From positions 1 through 64,000 of the forward strand of contig NZ_JAAVTA010000007.1 of assembly GCF_012102705.1 (NCBI RefSeq): 64,000 bases of DNA, given 5' to 3'. Under the pieces are notes generated by a model. The model saw only the letters and a list, made by a program, of their open reading frames with translations. It was not told the DNA's origin and searched no databases. Of this stretch, positions 29,768-39,355 are shown one piece after another (the first letter of the stretch is position 1; each line of letters begins with the position of its first letter). The translations under genes and the position numbers were made by a program. The stretch comes from Haematospirillum sp. H1815 (GTDB lineage Bacteria; Pseudomonadota; Alphaproteobacteria; Rhodospirillales; Rhodospirillaceae).

Positions 29768-30580
29768 GTGAGTTTACATACCCAAGACACAACCGTTGCC
29801 GACGGGCTTTCCGCGACAGCCTCATCCCTGCGTGCTGCCCTGAACTATGTATCGGCACGCGATGAGTTGACCTGCCCGGACAGCGTGATCAACAACGCCC
29901 GCAACGACGAACCTGTTTTTGTGCTGCGTGCCCGCGACATGGTTTCAACAACGACAATAGAGTGGTGGATCTGGTGTGCACGCAATCGTGGGGTGCCAGA
30001 AGATAAGCTGGAACGTGCCGAACGCCAGCGCCGTGCAGCTGACCTCTGGATTGAAAAACGCCTTCCTGTACAATCCGCCTCAGATGGCCGGGTCTGTGTG
30101 CGCACCGCACGCTCCGAACGGGAAGATCAGGCCTCGGTCCTGAACTCGGCCCACCCCGATGAACCCGTGTTCGTAATCGTTGCCTCAGATGCTGTTGCCG
30201 CAGAAGTTGTTGAGTTCTGGGCCTTTATGGCTGAACGCCACGGCGCTCCCGCCAGAAAGATCGAAGGGGCCATGGAAGTGGCAAAAGCCATGGCACGCTG
30301 GGCTGAAAAAAGGGTTGTTGGCTTCACCCCCAGGCGTATATCCTCCTCGGCGTCAGTTCAGGAGATACCAAGACCACGCCACAGAACCAGCATGCAGCTC
30401 GTCTGTATGGAATGCGGCCACAGGGAAACTGTGGGAACTCCGCCTTATGACGAGGAAATGCTGACAACTGTCCGCGAAATGTGCGAAGGAGCCTGTCCAT
30501 CCTGTGGGGCTGAACCCAAGCAAGACAACATCGGTCGCACAACACGCGTTCTAACCACCGAAATGGCTGAAACACCCTGA
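29768..30580 (+). CDS. Hypothetical protein with an internal duplication and a C-terminal zinc ribbon
   Basis: A 270-residue protein starting at GTG 29768 (GGGAGAG upstream). Two similar halves are visible: the first has NARNDEPVFVLRARDMVS then WWIWCARNRGVPEDKLERA, the second NSAHPDEPVFVIVASDAVA then FWAFMAERHGAPARKIEGA. The C-terminus has a zinc-ribbon pattern, CMECGHRE then CPSCGAE. I do not recognise a named family. The first half may recall bacteriophage-lambda-like NTPase-free modules, but no function is assigned. The MFS gene follows after 55 bases. Confidence 0.7.
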   Translation: MSLHTQDTTVADGLSATASSLRAALNYVSARDELTCPDSVINNARNDEPVFVLRARDMVSTTTIEWWIWCARNRGVPEDKLERAERQRRAADLWIEKRLPVQSASDGRVCVRTARSEREDQASVLNSAHPDEPVFVIVASDAVAAEVVEFWAFMAERHGAPARKIEGAMEVAKAMARWAEKRVVGFTPRRISSSASVQEIPRPRHRTSMQLVCMECGHRETVGTPPYDEEMLTTVREMCEGACPSCGAEPKQDNIGRTTRVLTTEMAETP

Positions 30581-30635
30581 AACGTGTTGTTTCGTCCTTT
30601 CTCCGCTCAACCCCGCTGTAAGGATACCTGCGGGC

Positions 30636-31913
30636 ATGTTGCATTTATTTCGCTCTCTTGCCAATCTTTTGGGTGGTCATGCTTTATTGGCTACTGCCTA
30701 CGGCTTTCTTGGCACCCTGCTGTCCGTCCGGCTGTCGCTGGAAGGCTACTCCGAGACCGTCTCCGGTAATATTCTCGCCTGCTTTTATGTCGGGCTGATT
30801 GCGGGATCCTTCTTGGCCAAGAGCTTTATCGCGTCGATCGGACATATCCGCTACCTGTATGTCATAATCATCGGGTTTGCTTTGGCAGCTGTAGCCCACA
30901 GCCTTGTTGTTGACCCCTTTGCATGGGGGGCACTGCGTATTGTGTCGGGCTTCTGCATGGCGGGGTCCTTTGTCACATTTGAAAGCTGGCTGAATGCCAA
31001 GGCCAACAACCAACAGCGCGGAACCTTCCTGGCGATCTATATGCTGACTGCCTATCTGTCTATTGGCGGTGGACAGAAGCTGATCACGGTGGCCGACATC
31101 GGGGATGATATTCTGTTCTTCCTGGCAGGGGGCATTGCGACACTGGCCCTTGTGCCGGTCATGTTGACCCGAAAAGCAGAGCGTCCCGCACGTCCGGAAC
31201 CCGAGAAGATCGGTCTCTCCGCTCTTATGTCCACGCCGCGCCTTGGCATGATTGGCGCTACCGTATCGGGGATCCTGCTTGGGTCTTTTTACAGCATGAT
31301 GCCCCGCTATGGGGTCGAGGTCGGCCTGGATGCAGAGGGCGTATCAACCCTGATGCTGTGCGGCTTCTTTGGTGCCATGGTTTTCCAGATACCTGTGGGT
31401 AAATTGTCGGATCGCATCAACAGGCGCCATGTCATCCTGGCTGTCAGCCTGCTTCTGACTGGTCTTTCCATTGTTCTGACAGCCATAACCGCCACCAGTC
31501 CGGACTCTTCCACCTTCTCGGGATTGACATTCCTGTCGGTGGTTTTTGTGTTCAGTGGCATGCTGTTCGTAGCGTTCCCGCTTTCGATATCCTATTCGAA
31601 TGACCGGGCAGCCCCAAGCAAGCTGGCTGCCACCGCCGGTGCCATGAATCTCTTCAATGCCATTGGCTGCATGGCTGGCACACTGTTGGTGGCAAAGGCC
31701 ATGGAGATAACAGGTCCCCTAGGCTTCTTCATCTTCATTGCCGCATGTGGCGTCTTCATGTCTGTTGTTTGCCTTGTGCAGAAAGATGATTGCCACAGGG
31801 CAGCAGCAGATACCCCGCATGGGGATGTAATGGCAGCCAAGCCGATTACCATGCACCGGACCGTTCCGGCCGGGCTGGAAGAAGCCGGACAAAGACGGCG
31901 CAATGTCGGGTGA
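30636..31913 (+). CDS. MFS transporter (YcaD-like)
   Basis: A 425-residue membrane protein with about 12 hydrophobic segments. It opens LANLLGGHALLATAYGFLGT and has the cytoplasmic loop motif GKLSDRINRRHV between the sixth to eighth segments, an MFS hallmark. The overall pattern fits the YcaD/UMF-type group. Substrate is unknown. It overlaps the following HD-domain gene by 11 bases. Confidence 0.85.
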   Translation: MLHLFRSLANLLGGHALLATAYGFLGTLLSVRLSLEGYSETVSGNILACFYVGLIAGSFLAKSFIASIGHIRYLYVIIIGFALAAVAHSLVVDPFAWGALRIVSGFCMAGSFVTFESWLNAKANNQQRGTFLAIYMLTAYLSIGGGQKLITVADIGDDILFFLAGGIATLALVPVMLTRKAERPARPEPEKIGLSALMSTPRLGMIGATVSGILLGSFYSMMPRYGVEVGLDAEGVSTLMLCGFFGAMVFQIPVGKLSDRINRRHVILAVSLLLTGLSIVLTAITATSPDSSTFSGLTFLSVVFVFSGMLFVAFPLSISYSNDRAAPSKLAATAGAMNLFNAIGCMAGTLLVAKAMEITGPLGFFIFIAACGVFMSVVCLVQKDDCHRAAADTPHGDVMAAKPITMHRTVPAGLEEAGQRRRNVG

Positions 31914-32529
31914 CATTGCCCGTCATCTGTCGGGCCATGCTCCAAGGACATGGCAAAGGATGGTTTCGGGTCGTCGACTAAACCTCGTCGACCCGTCACC
32001 TCTGGATGTGGAAATAACCGATATTGCCCTTGGCCTGTCACGCAACAGCCGCTGGAACGGCCAGACTATTGGGCCACACGCATGGTCCGTTGCGCAGCAC
32101 AGCGTCTTTGTTGTGGACATTATGAAACAGTTCAGGCCACGCCCGGAACCAAACCTTTTACTTGCCGGACTCCTCCATGACGCACCGGAATATGTCACGC
32201 ATGACCTGGTTACCCCCCTGAAAGCCGTTGTAGGGGATGTCTTCCGCGAGGTTGAGAACCGGCTGATGTGCGCAATCCACGTGCGATTTGGTTTGCCGCC
32301 CCGCCTTTCCACTCCGGAGAAGACCCTGATCAAGAAAGCAGACTTGATAGCGGCTGCGACCGAAGCCGTTCAACTTGCAGGGTTCTCATTGCACGAGATT
32401 CGCCCTGTCCTGTCGATCAAGGCCAAACCAGCAGCATGGGCCCGTCTGCAGCCTCTCCCGGCGACAGAGGCAGCCCGTCTCTTTCTGGACACATTTTCCG
32501 AACTTCACAAGGCCTTGCAGGCCTCCTGA
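31903..32529 (+). CDS. HD-domain phosphohydrolase
   Basis: A 208-residue HD protein. Metal-binding residues are seen in SVAQHSVFVVDIM, LLAGLLHDAPEYVTHDL and IKKADLIAAATEA. The arrangement resembles YfbR/HDDC2-type nucleotide phosphohydrolases. The ATG at 31903 lies inside the MFS gene end. Substrate is not readable. Confidence 0.85.
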   Translation: MSGDIARHLSGHAPRTWQRMVSGRRLNLVDPSPLDVEITDIALGLSRNSRWNGQTIGPHAWSVAQHSVFVVDIMKQFRPRPEPNLLLAGLLHDAPEYVTHDLVTPLKAVVGDVFREVENRLMCAIHVRFGLPPRLSTPEKTLIKKADLIAAATEAVQLAGFSLHEIRPVLSIKAKPAAWARLQPLPATEAARLFLDTFSELHKALQAS

Positions 32530-32677
32530 GCACCCCTGGTTCCTATGGACCGGGTGTACACCGTCAGGATACCAGGGTTATCTGTATGCATTGCAATGCC
32601 TGCGCTGTGCACAGCACAACGCCGTCGTTGCTTGTGCGCAAGTTCCGGACGGATGTCTCTGGAGAAGGACGCCCCCG

Positions 32678-34816
32678 ATGTCGCTCTCGCTGCTGCTTTT
32701 CATGGATACAGCTACAATACATGGCAGCCCCGGCCTTGCCGTCTTTGGGGTTCTCTTTCTTGCCATCTGCACGATGATGTCCTTACACCTTCTGGCAACA
32801 CGATCAGAACAGGCTGGAACAAGGCGCAAGATTGACACGCTGGGGCCCGTTGTCCTGTTCAGCTTTGGGGTACTGGGTAGCTACACCACAACCTTCCTGT
32901 CTTTACCGACAGCGCTGGAACCTGGCTTCCATCCCCTCATTCTGTCGCTGGGGCTTGTTATCGGGGTACTCACCGCCTATACCGGGATGAGCCTCATCGA
33001 TACAACAGAAGCCAACCTGCCACGCAGTGCGCTAGCTGGCGGGACTGTTGCCTTGGGACTGTGGGCAACATTCTACTGCATCCTGGAGTCAATGCTGATC
33101 ATACCGGATCTGGAATATGACCCCGTCCTGTCTGTCAGCGCCTTGGGCATCACGGCCTTGATCTGTAGTGCCGCTTTTGTAACCTTCCCCCGAACGCACG
33201 GCCCGGAAAGAACAGTCCTGATTGCAGCACTTCTGATGATCGGTGGCATTGTGACCCTGTATGCTATAGCATTACCATCTGTTACTGTTCTGCCCCGATC
33301 ACGGTCACTTGTGTACATCCACAAGCTTGATCGTGAAACCATGGGCATCCTGATCGCCATTACGGCATCCGTAATCGGTATTGCCCTGTACAGCATATGC
33401 GTACTGCTGCGATGGCTGACCCATAACAACGCCCCACACTCTTCTCCGGAACAATCCGGACAGAAGACCGAAGAGGAACAGCAGCCAACGTCTTTGGGAG
33501 GACGGGCATCCTTTGAAAGCCGACTGGAACGGGCCATCACACGTGCGCACCGATCAGGACGCCAAACAGCCGTTCTCCTTCTAAGGATTGATGGCCCGGC
33601 CTTATCGGAGACCAATAGAAACCAGACACTGCATCCATGCCTCCCTGATGCCTTGGGAGCCAGCCTGACCTTGTGCCTGCGAACCCGTGACTCCTTGTCT
33701 GATTTCGGTAACAACCGGTTTGCCATACTGGCCGAAGATTTAGTCGATGCCGCCGAAGCCGGGGCCCTGGCGGGACGTATACTTGACTGCCTGAATGACG
33801 CCGCAACCGCAAACAGCAATGACTGCGACATAACCGGGGCAATCGGTATTGCCGTATGTCCCGATGACGGCAGCACGGCACAAGAATTACTAAACCGGGC
33901 TGAAACAGCCATGCTGTCCATTACAGAATCTGGGTCGCAAAGTTATGCGTTCTTTACCCCGGAAATGAATGCCGGCAACCCGGACATGCTGTCGCTCCCC
34001 CATCTACTGCGCCTTGCTGTGCGCCATCGCCAATTCCGGCTTCTGCTTCAACCTAAATACCGGTCTGAAGACAATAGCATCGTGGGGGCCGAGGCTCTTC
34101 TGCGCTGGAATCATCCCAGCCGTGGCATGCTGGCACCCGTGCATTTTATAGGCTTGGCAGAACACCTTGGCATCATGCCCGAGATTGACAGCTGGGTCGC
34201 GCGTGAAGCCTGTCGAATCCTCAAGCGCTGGCAATCCATGGGGGCACCTTTTGACACGCTGGATCTCTCCATCAACGCCAGACCGCACCTCTTCAATGAG
34301 GAAACATACGCGGCAATGCTTGAAAAAACCCTGAAGGAAACAGGCATCAATCCTGCACGGCTGTTGATTGAGATAGCGGCCATGCACAGGGAAGACAATA
34401 CACAGTCCCCCGAAGACACCGCCGCCGCTCTCCGCTCTCTTGGCGTTGGCGTTGCCCTTGAACATTTCGGGACGGGGTGGTCGTCCTTGGCTTATCTGTG
34501 CACGGTCGCTGCGCGTGAAGTCAAGGTGGACCGGGCCTTGCTGCAAAACTTGAGCCCGGGCTCAAATGCGGAGAAGGTCATGCAGTCGATCCTGTCCCTA
34601 ATTCACACCCTCAACATGAAGGCGGTTGTCGAGGGTGTAGAAACGCTGGGCATGGCAGAACACCTCCGCAGCCTGGGCGTTAACGCACTTCAGGGCTATG
34701 CGTTCGGGCAACCCTGCCCGCCGAATGTATTTGAGACAACCGTGTTCGAAACAACACGGCGCCTGAAGCAAGGAAAACCATCCGAGGACAACACGTCCTC
34801 ACCCGGCTCACGGTAA
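32678..34816 (+). CDS. MHYT-GGDEF-EAL protein with degenerate catalytic sites
   Basis: A 712-residue protein with seven hydrophobic segments over about residues 1-255, an arrangement like the MHYT sensor, then a GGDEF-like domain (about 275-425) and an EAL domain (about 450-690). The GGDEF site reads SDFGNNRFA, so cyclase activity is unlikely. In the EAL domain the EALLRW motif is kept, but the metal-binding DDFGTGYSSL motif reads EHFGTGWSSL. Both enzymatic sites are therefore altered and the protein may be a c-di-GMP receptor or scaffold. The start is ATG 32678 (GGAGAAGG upstream); longer frames upstream are not in the family. Confidence 0.85.
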   Translation: MSLSLLLFMDTATIHGSPGLAVFGVLFLAICTMMSLHLLATRSEQAGTRRKIDTLGPVVLFSFGVLGSYTTTFLSLPTALEPGFHPLILSLGLVIGVLTAYTGMSLIDTTEANLPRSALAGGTVALGLWATFYCILESMLIIPDLEYDPVLSVSALGITALICSAAFVTFPRTHGPERTVLIAALLMIGGIVTLYAIALPSVTVLPRSRSLVYIHKLDRETMGILIAITASVIGIALYSICVLLRWLTHNNAPHSSPEQSGQKTEEEQQPTSLGGRASFESRLERAITRAHRSGRQTAVLLLRIDGPALSETNRNQTLHPCLPDALGASLTLCLRTRDSLSDFGNNRFAILAEDLVDAAEAGALAGRILDCLNDAATANSNDCDITGAIGIAVCPDDGSTAQELLNRAETAMLSITESGSQSYAFFTPEMNAGNPDMLSLPHLLRLAVRHRQFRLLLQPKYRSEDNSIVGAEALLRWNHPSRGMLAPVHFIGLAEHLGIMPEIDSWVAREACRILKRWQSMGAPFDTLDLSINARPHLFNEETYAAMLEKTLKETGINPARLLIEIAAMHREDNTQSPEDTAAALRSLGVGVALEHFGTGWSSLAYLCTVAAREVKVDRALLQNLSPGSNAEKVMQSILSLIHTLNMKAVVEGVETLGMAEHLRSLGVNALQGYAFGQPCPPNVFETTVFETTRRLKQGKPSEDNTSSPGSR

Positions 34817-34825
34817 CAGCCTGTA

Positions 34826-36433
34826 TCAAACAGCCAACGCTTTCTTGAGGTTGATACCCCGTGCCTTCAGGCCCTTGGCAAGCTGGTCCGTATAGGTCTC
34901 AAGCACCTTGACCCGGGCATAGCGTTTGGAATTGGCCTCGACCAAGGTCCAAGGTGCGTTGCGTGTCGATGTCCGCTCGATCATGTCGTTGACAGCATCT
35001 TGGTACTGGTCCCATTTCTCACGGTTCCGCCAATCCTCGTCTGTCAGCTTCCACGCTTTCCATGGCGTATTCTGGCGTGCCGTAAAACGGGCCATCTGTT
35101 CGTCAGGGGTAATGTGCAGCCAGTATTTGCATAATACGGTTCCAAACTCGGACAACTGCTCCTCAAAGGCGTTGATCTCGGCATAGGCCCTCATCCACTC
35201 GTCCGTACGGGCGAACCCCTCTACCCTCTCGACCAAAACCCGCCCGTACCATGAACGGTCATAAATGGTTACCCGACCGGCACGGCTGATATGACGCCAG
35301 AAACGCCATAAATAATGACGGGCCTTCTCTTCATCCGTAGGCGCGGCTGTCGGTATGACCTTGTACTCACGAGCATCCAGCGCTGATACCACGCGGCGGA
35401 TCGCACCACCCTTGCCACCGGCATCCCAGCCCTCAAACACCAGGACGCTGGAAACACCATAAGCACGTGCCAAACGCGACAACCCGGCAAGGCGGCTGCG
35501 ACCGGCACGAATGCGCTCGGCATATTCAGCAGGCTCCAGGTCCAGACTCATGTCCAAGGCATCCAGAATGGTCGGCTGCTGAGGCAATGATACGGACAAA
35601 AGACCGGCGTCCGCCTGTGCTCCGGCACGCTTGCGTGTTTTGGCCACAGCCGGAACAGAGCGGCCGGCACGAACAGCACTCTCATCCTTTTTCACAGTCT
35701 CAAGCAGCTTGCGGCGCAGATCCCGTGCCTCAAGGTGCCGGACCAGAGCATCACGCAACGTCATCAGCAAGGTCAGGGAACGATACCGGACATCTTCGCC
35801 TTCAATGATCGTCCACGGGGCATGACCATCGCTGGTCATGCGAATGGTACGCTCTGCGGCAGCGATGAAGTTGTCGTACATCTCCCAGTGCTTCCAGTCG
35901 CGCTTGGTCACCCGCCAAGCCTCATGGGGCTTTTTCTCCAGCTTTCTGAGGCGACGCCGCTGGGCATCACGACCAAGATGCATCCAGAATTTCAGGATCA
36001 GGGCCCCATCATCAGCCAGCATTTTTTCAAAATGAGCAATCCGCGCCAGTTGCTCGTCCATCTCGGCCAGAGAAATACGCTCCCAGGCCCGATCCATCAC
36101 CGGGGCAGAGTACCAGGACCCCATGAACATGCCGATACAGCCGCGTGGCGGCAAATCCCGCCAGTACCGCCAGGCAGATGGCCTCTCCCGCTCCTCATCC
36201 GAAGGGTCTCCGTAAGCGGACGTCGACATCCAGCGCGGATCAAGCCACTCGCTGAGAAGGTTTATGCTCTCACCTTTTCCTGCCCCATCCACACCGGCAA
36301 ACACCAGGATGACCGGGAAATCGGCATGACGCAGTGTCTGCTGGAGGGTAATCAGCTCAGTGCGCAACGCCGGTGTTACGGCGTCAAACTCTTTCCTGGA
36401 AATCTTGCGCCCCAGTTCAGCGGTTCGAAACAT
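34826..36433 (-). CDS. Polyphosphate:AMP phosphotransferase (tandem PPK2 domains)
   Basis: A 535-residue protein with two PPK2 domains. Each has a Walker A-type motif: VFAGVDGAGKGESINLL near residue 47 and VFEGWDAGGKGGAIRRV near residue 318. Walker B-like partners follow (YDRSWYGRVLVERVEG in the second; FMGSWYSAPV in the first). Tandem PPK2 proteins (class II) phosphorylate AMP to ADP with polyphosphate. The start is ATG 36433, MFRTAELGRKISR, typical of the family and behind GGGGGTAG; ATG 36463 is an alternative. It converges with the EAL gene. Confidence 0.9.
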   Translation of the reverse strand: MFRTAELGRKISRKEFDAVTPALRTELITLQQTLRHADFPVILVFAGVDGAGKGESINLLSEWLDPRWMSTSAYGDPSDEERERPSAWRYWRDLPPRGCIGMFMGSWYSAPVMDRAWERISLAEMDEQLARIAHFEKMLADDGALILKFWMHLGRDAQRRRLRKLEKKPHEAWRVTKRDWKHWEMYDNFIAAAERTIRMTSDGHAPWTIIEGEDVRYRSLTLLMTLRDALVRHLEARDLRRKLLETVKKDESAVRAGRSVPAVAKTRKRAGAQADAGLLSVSLPQQPTILDALDMSLDLEPAEYAERIRAGRSRLAGLSRLARAYGVSSVLVFEGWDAGGKGGAIRRVVSALDAREYKVIPTAAPTDEEKARHYLWRFWRHISRAGRVTIYDRSWYGRVLVERVEGFARTDEWMRAYAEINAFEEQLSEFGTVLCKYWLHITPDEQMARFTARQNTPWKAWKLTDEDWRNREKWDQYQDAVNDMIERTSTRNAPWTLVEANSKRYARVKVLETYTDQLAKGLKARGINLKKALAV

Positions 36434-36618
36434 CGATTCTACCCCCGGTGAGAAATCCAGCATTCGGACAGCTGTGACAACAGCCCCTCCTCTGCCCTCA
36501 TATTGCCGGTTTCGGGGGCTTTTATCCACATCAAGGATGAGGTTTTTTCCATTACGTTGGCTTGGGTCTGGATTTACACAATCTTCCGTGACATACGTAG
36601 CCACCGCCAACATGAATA

Positions 36619-36638
36619 CAGACAGAGAATTCTGTCTG
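36619..36638. promoter_or_regulatory. Dyad in the gap leader
   Basis: CAGACAGA at 36619-36626 and TCTGTCTG at 36631-36638 form perfect 8-base arms with a 4-base spacer, 78 bases before the gap start. It could be an operator or a 5'-leader hairpin. Confidence 0.45.
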
Positions 36639-36715
36639 GGAAATTCCCGTTGTGTGCGCCCTGTTTTTCGGCCTGCCCCTGTGTCTGGCAGACTGTGTTT
36701 GAATGGAGGATCTTT

Positions 36716-37723
36716 ATGGCTGTTCGCGTTGCAATTAACGGTTTTGGCCGCATCGGCCGCCTGGTTCTGCGCGCCTTGGTCGAATCCGGCCGCAAGGATA
36801 TCGAGGTCGTGGCCATCAACGACCTGGGCCCGGTTGCCACCAATGCCCATCTTCTGAAGTATGATTCTGTTCATGGCATCCTGTCCGCCGATGTCCGTGC
36901 AGCCGATGACAGCCTGATGATCAACGGAGCGACCATCCGCTGCTTTGCCGAACGCGATCCGAAGGCCCTGAAGTGGGGTGACCTTGGCATTGATATCGTT
37001 GCAGAATGCACCGGTATCTTTTCAGACCGCGACAAAGCTGCAGTCCACCTGGACAATGGCGCAAAGCGGGTACTGGTTTCCGCCCCGTCAAAGGGTGCGG
37101 ACCTGACTGTTGTGTATGGCGTCAACCACAACAAGATTACGGCTGATCACAAGGTCATCTCGAACGCATCCTGCACCACGAACTGCCTGGCCCCGGTGGC
37201 TCACATCCTGCATCGTGACTTCGGGATCGTAAAAGGGTTCATGACCACCGTACATGCTTACACCGGCGACCAGAACACCGTGGATACCCTGCACAAGGAT
37301 CTGTACCGTGCACGCGCTGCAGCCATGTCAATGATCCCGACCTCAACAGGAGCTGCCAAGGCTGTTGGTGAAGTGCTGCCGGAACTGAAGGGCAAGCTGG
37401 ATGGCGTGGCCGTGCGCGTCCCGACAGCCAACGTTTCCTTGGTGGATCTGAAGGTTATGCTGGGCAAGGCCGCCAGCGTCGAGGCTGTCAACGCCGCCAT
37501 GCAGACCGCCGCAGAGGGTGAGCTGAAGGGGATCCTCGGCTATTACGATCTGCCCCTTGTCTCGATTGATTTCAACCACAACCCGAACTCGTCGTCTTTT
37601 GCCGCCGGTGGCACAAAGGTCATGGACGGGGACTTCCTGCGTGTCATGTCGTGGTATGACAACGAGTGGGGCTTCTCCAACCGGATGCTGGATACAGCTG
37701 TCGCCATCGGCAAGACGCTGTGA
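36716..37723 (+). CDS. gap: Glyceraldehyde-3-phosphate dehydrogenase
   Basis: A 335-residue GAPDH, a central glycolytic or Calvin-type enzyme. The NAD motif is [15 protein letters not shown]; the catalytic Cys is in [12 protein letters not shown] near residue 155 and the His in HAYTGDQ. All expected motifs (WYDNEWGFS near the end) are present. The start is ATG 36716 with GGAGG at 36705-36709. pgk follows, after a terminator-like hairpin. Confidence 0.97.
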   Translation: MAVRVAINGFGRIGRLVLRALVESGRKDIEVVAINDLGPVATNAHLLKYDSVHGILSADVRAADDSLMINGATIRCFAERDPKALKWGDLGIDIVAECTGIFSDRDKAAVHLDNGAKRVLVSAPSKGADLTVVYGVNHNKITADHKVISNASCTTNCLAPVAHILHRDFGIVKGFMTTVHAYTGDQNTVDTLHKDLYRARAAAMSMIPTSTGAAKAVGEVLPELKGKLDGVAVRVPTANVSLVDLKVMLGKAASVEAVNAAMQTAAEGELKGILGYYDLPLVSIDFNHNPNSSSFAAGGTKVMDGDFLRVMSWYDNEWGFSNRMLDTAVAIGKTL

Positions 37724-37735
37724 CCTGACGCTCTG

Positions 37736-37767
37736 AAAAGCCCTGCCCCATTTGTGCAGGGCTTTTT
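37736..37767 (+). terminator. Hairpin terminator between gap and pgk
   Basis: AAAAGCCCTGC at 37736-37746 pairs with GCAGGGCTTTTT (37756-37767). A T run follows. pgk starts only 36 bases further on, so partial readthrough or a separate pgk promoter must be assumed. Confidence 0.8.
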
Positions 37768-37802
37768 CTTCCTTTTTGTACCGGCCTTTTGCGGACTGCA
37801 CC

Positions 37803-38996
37803 ATGCCAACTTTCAAGACAATCGATGACCTTGACGTACAGGGAAAATATGTTCTGGTCCGTTCAGACCTGAATGTGCCCATGAAAGACGGACAGATTAC
37901 GGACTCAACCCGGATCCAACGCTCTGCCAAGACCCTTACCGAACTGGCCCAAAAGGGCGCCAAGGTCGTTGTCATGTCACACTTCGGGCGCCCAAAGGGA
38001 GAGCGCGTCCCGGCCATGAGCTTGCGCCCGGTTGCCAGCGCCCTGTCCACGGCAACAGGCTGCCCGGTTACCTTTGCTGAAGACTGTATCGGCGTACCCG
38101 CCAAAACGGTTGTCAACGGCATGGGACAGGGTGACATCGTCCTGCTGGAGAATCTTCGTTACCATAGCCAGGAAGAGAAGAACGACCCTGACTTCGCAAG
38201 AGCACTTGCCGAATTGGGTGAGCTTTACGTCAATGACGCGTTCTCAACCTCGCACCGCGCCCACGCTTCAACCGAGGGACTGGCTCACTTGCTGCCGGCA
38301 GCAGCCGGGCGCCTGATGCAGGCTGAGCTGGAAGCGCTGGGACGGGCGCTGGAACGCCCCGAGCATCCGGTTGCCGCAATTGTAGGCGGGGCCAAGATCT
38401 CGACCAAGCTGGACCTGCTTGGCAACTTGGTACAACGGGTTGACCTGCTGGTTATTGGTGGCGGCATGGCCAATACCTTCCTGCATGCACAGGGCATCCA
38501 GATTGGCAAATCCCTGTGCGAGAAAGAGATGGCAGAAACAGCACGGACCATCCTGGACAAGGCAGAAAAATCCAGATGCACCGTTGTTCTGCCCACTGAT
38601 GTTGTTGTAGCTGACAGCCTGAGTGAAACAGCAGGGCGGCAAGTTGTTCCGGTACAGTCTGTACCGGAAGACAAAATGATTCTGGATATCGGGCCGGATT
38701 CAGCCCGCGCTCTGTCCGATCGTCTGGCATCCTTCCGGACCCTGGTCTGGAATGGCCCCCTGGGTGCTTTCGAGATCAAGCCTTTTGATGCTGCAACCAA
38801 CCTTGTGGCCCGGGCTGCGGCAGACCTGACGCGCAAAGGAAATCTGCTGACCGTTGCCGGTGGCGGGGATACGGTCGGTGCCTTGGCCAATGCCGGGGTT
38901 CAGGACCAGTTCTCCTACGTCTCCACAGCGGGGGGCGCATTCCTGGAATGGCTGGAAGGACGGGACCTGCCGGGCGTCAAAGCCTTGGAAGCCTGA
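37803..38996 (+). CDS. pgk: Phosphoglycerate kinase
   Basis: A 397-residue PGK. Substrate motifs [14 protein letters not shown] and [13 protein letters not shown] are at the N-terminus. The nucleotide domain shows [14 protein letters not shown] and the C-terminal loop [15 protein letters not shown] 37803 is the natural start. It forms an upper-glycolysis pair with gap. Confidence 0.97.
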   Translation: MPTFKTIDDLDVQGKYVLVRSDLNVPMKDGQITDSTRIQRSAKTLTELAQKGAKVVVMSHFGRPKGERVPAMSLRPVASALSTATGCPVTFAEDCIGVPAKTVVNGMGQGDIVLLENLRYHSQEEKNDPDFARALAELGELYVNDAFSTSHRAHASTEGLAHLLPAAAGRLMQAELEALGRALERPEHPVAAIVGGAKISTKLDLLGNLVQRVDLLVIGGGMANTFLHAQGIQIGKSLCEKEMAETARTILDKAEKSRCTVVLPTDVVVADSLSETAGRQVVPVQSVPEDKMILDIGPDSARALSDRLASFRTLVWNGPLGAFEIKPFDAATNLVARAAADLTRKGNLLTVAGGGDTVGALANAGVQDQFSYVSTAGGAFLEWLEGRDLPGVKALEA

Positions 38997-39355
38997 AGGT
39001 GGGAAAGTCAGGGGGAAAGTGCGTCGCGGTGGCCGTCAGGTCGGGCGGGGGAGGGAATGACCCGACGGCCACCGGAAGCACGCGGCATTCCGGGCGGGAG
39101 GGATAGCCGGCTTCCCGAGCGCGGAAGGAAAACCGACATTCGCCCTTTTCAGCCACGCCTGAGCGGCACAGCTGGCTGCCTGCACGCTGCGCGGGGTAGT
39201 CCCCTCGCACAACATGGGAAGGCAGGTTCCATGCCAACAAGCCCAAGACCGGACAAAACCGGGGGCAAGCGCGGTTAGGAAGGGAAAACACCCCCCGGAA
39301 AACAGCGATTCCCGCACTTTGCAATGCATCCTGCAACGCAGTAAGAAACCCCCTG
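38997..39355. other. GC-rich intergenic region with inverted repeats after pgk
   Basis: About 360 bases without a supported gene. A perfect 11-base inverted repeat, CGGTGGCCGTC at 39027-39037 and GACGGCCACCG at 39064-39074, is followed by CCGGAA/TTCCGG at 39072-39077 and 39088-39093. No T run follows either. The composition is unusually rich in purine-rich GGGA-type tracts. Minus-strand open frames here lack family-like features. Confidence 0.5.

Noticed and set aside
39027..39093. Inverted repeats as ends of an insertion sequence
   Set aside because: No transposase and no target-site duplications lie around them.
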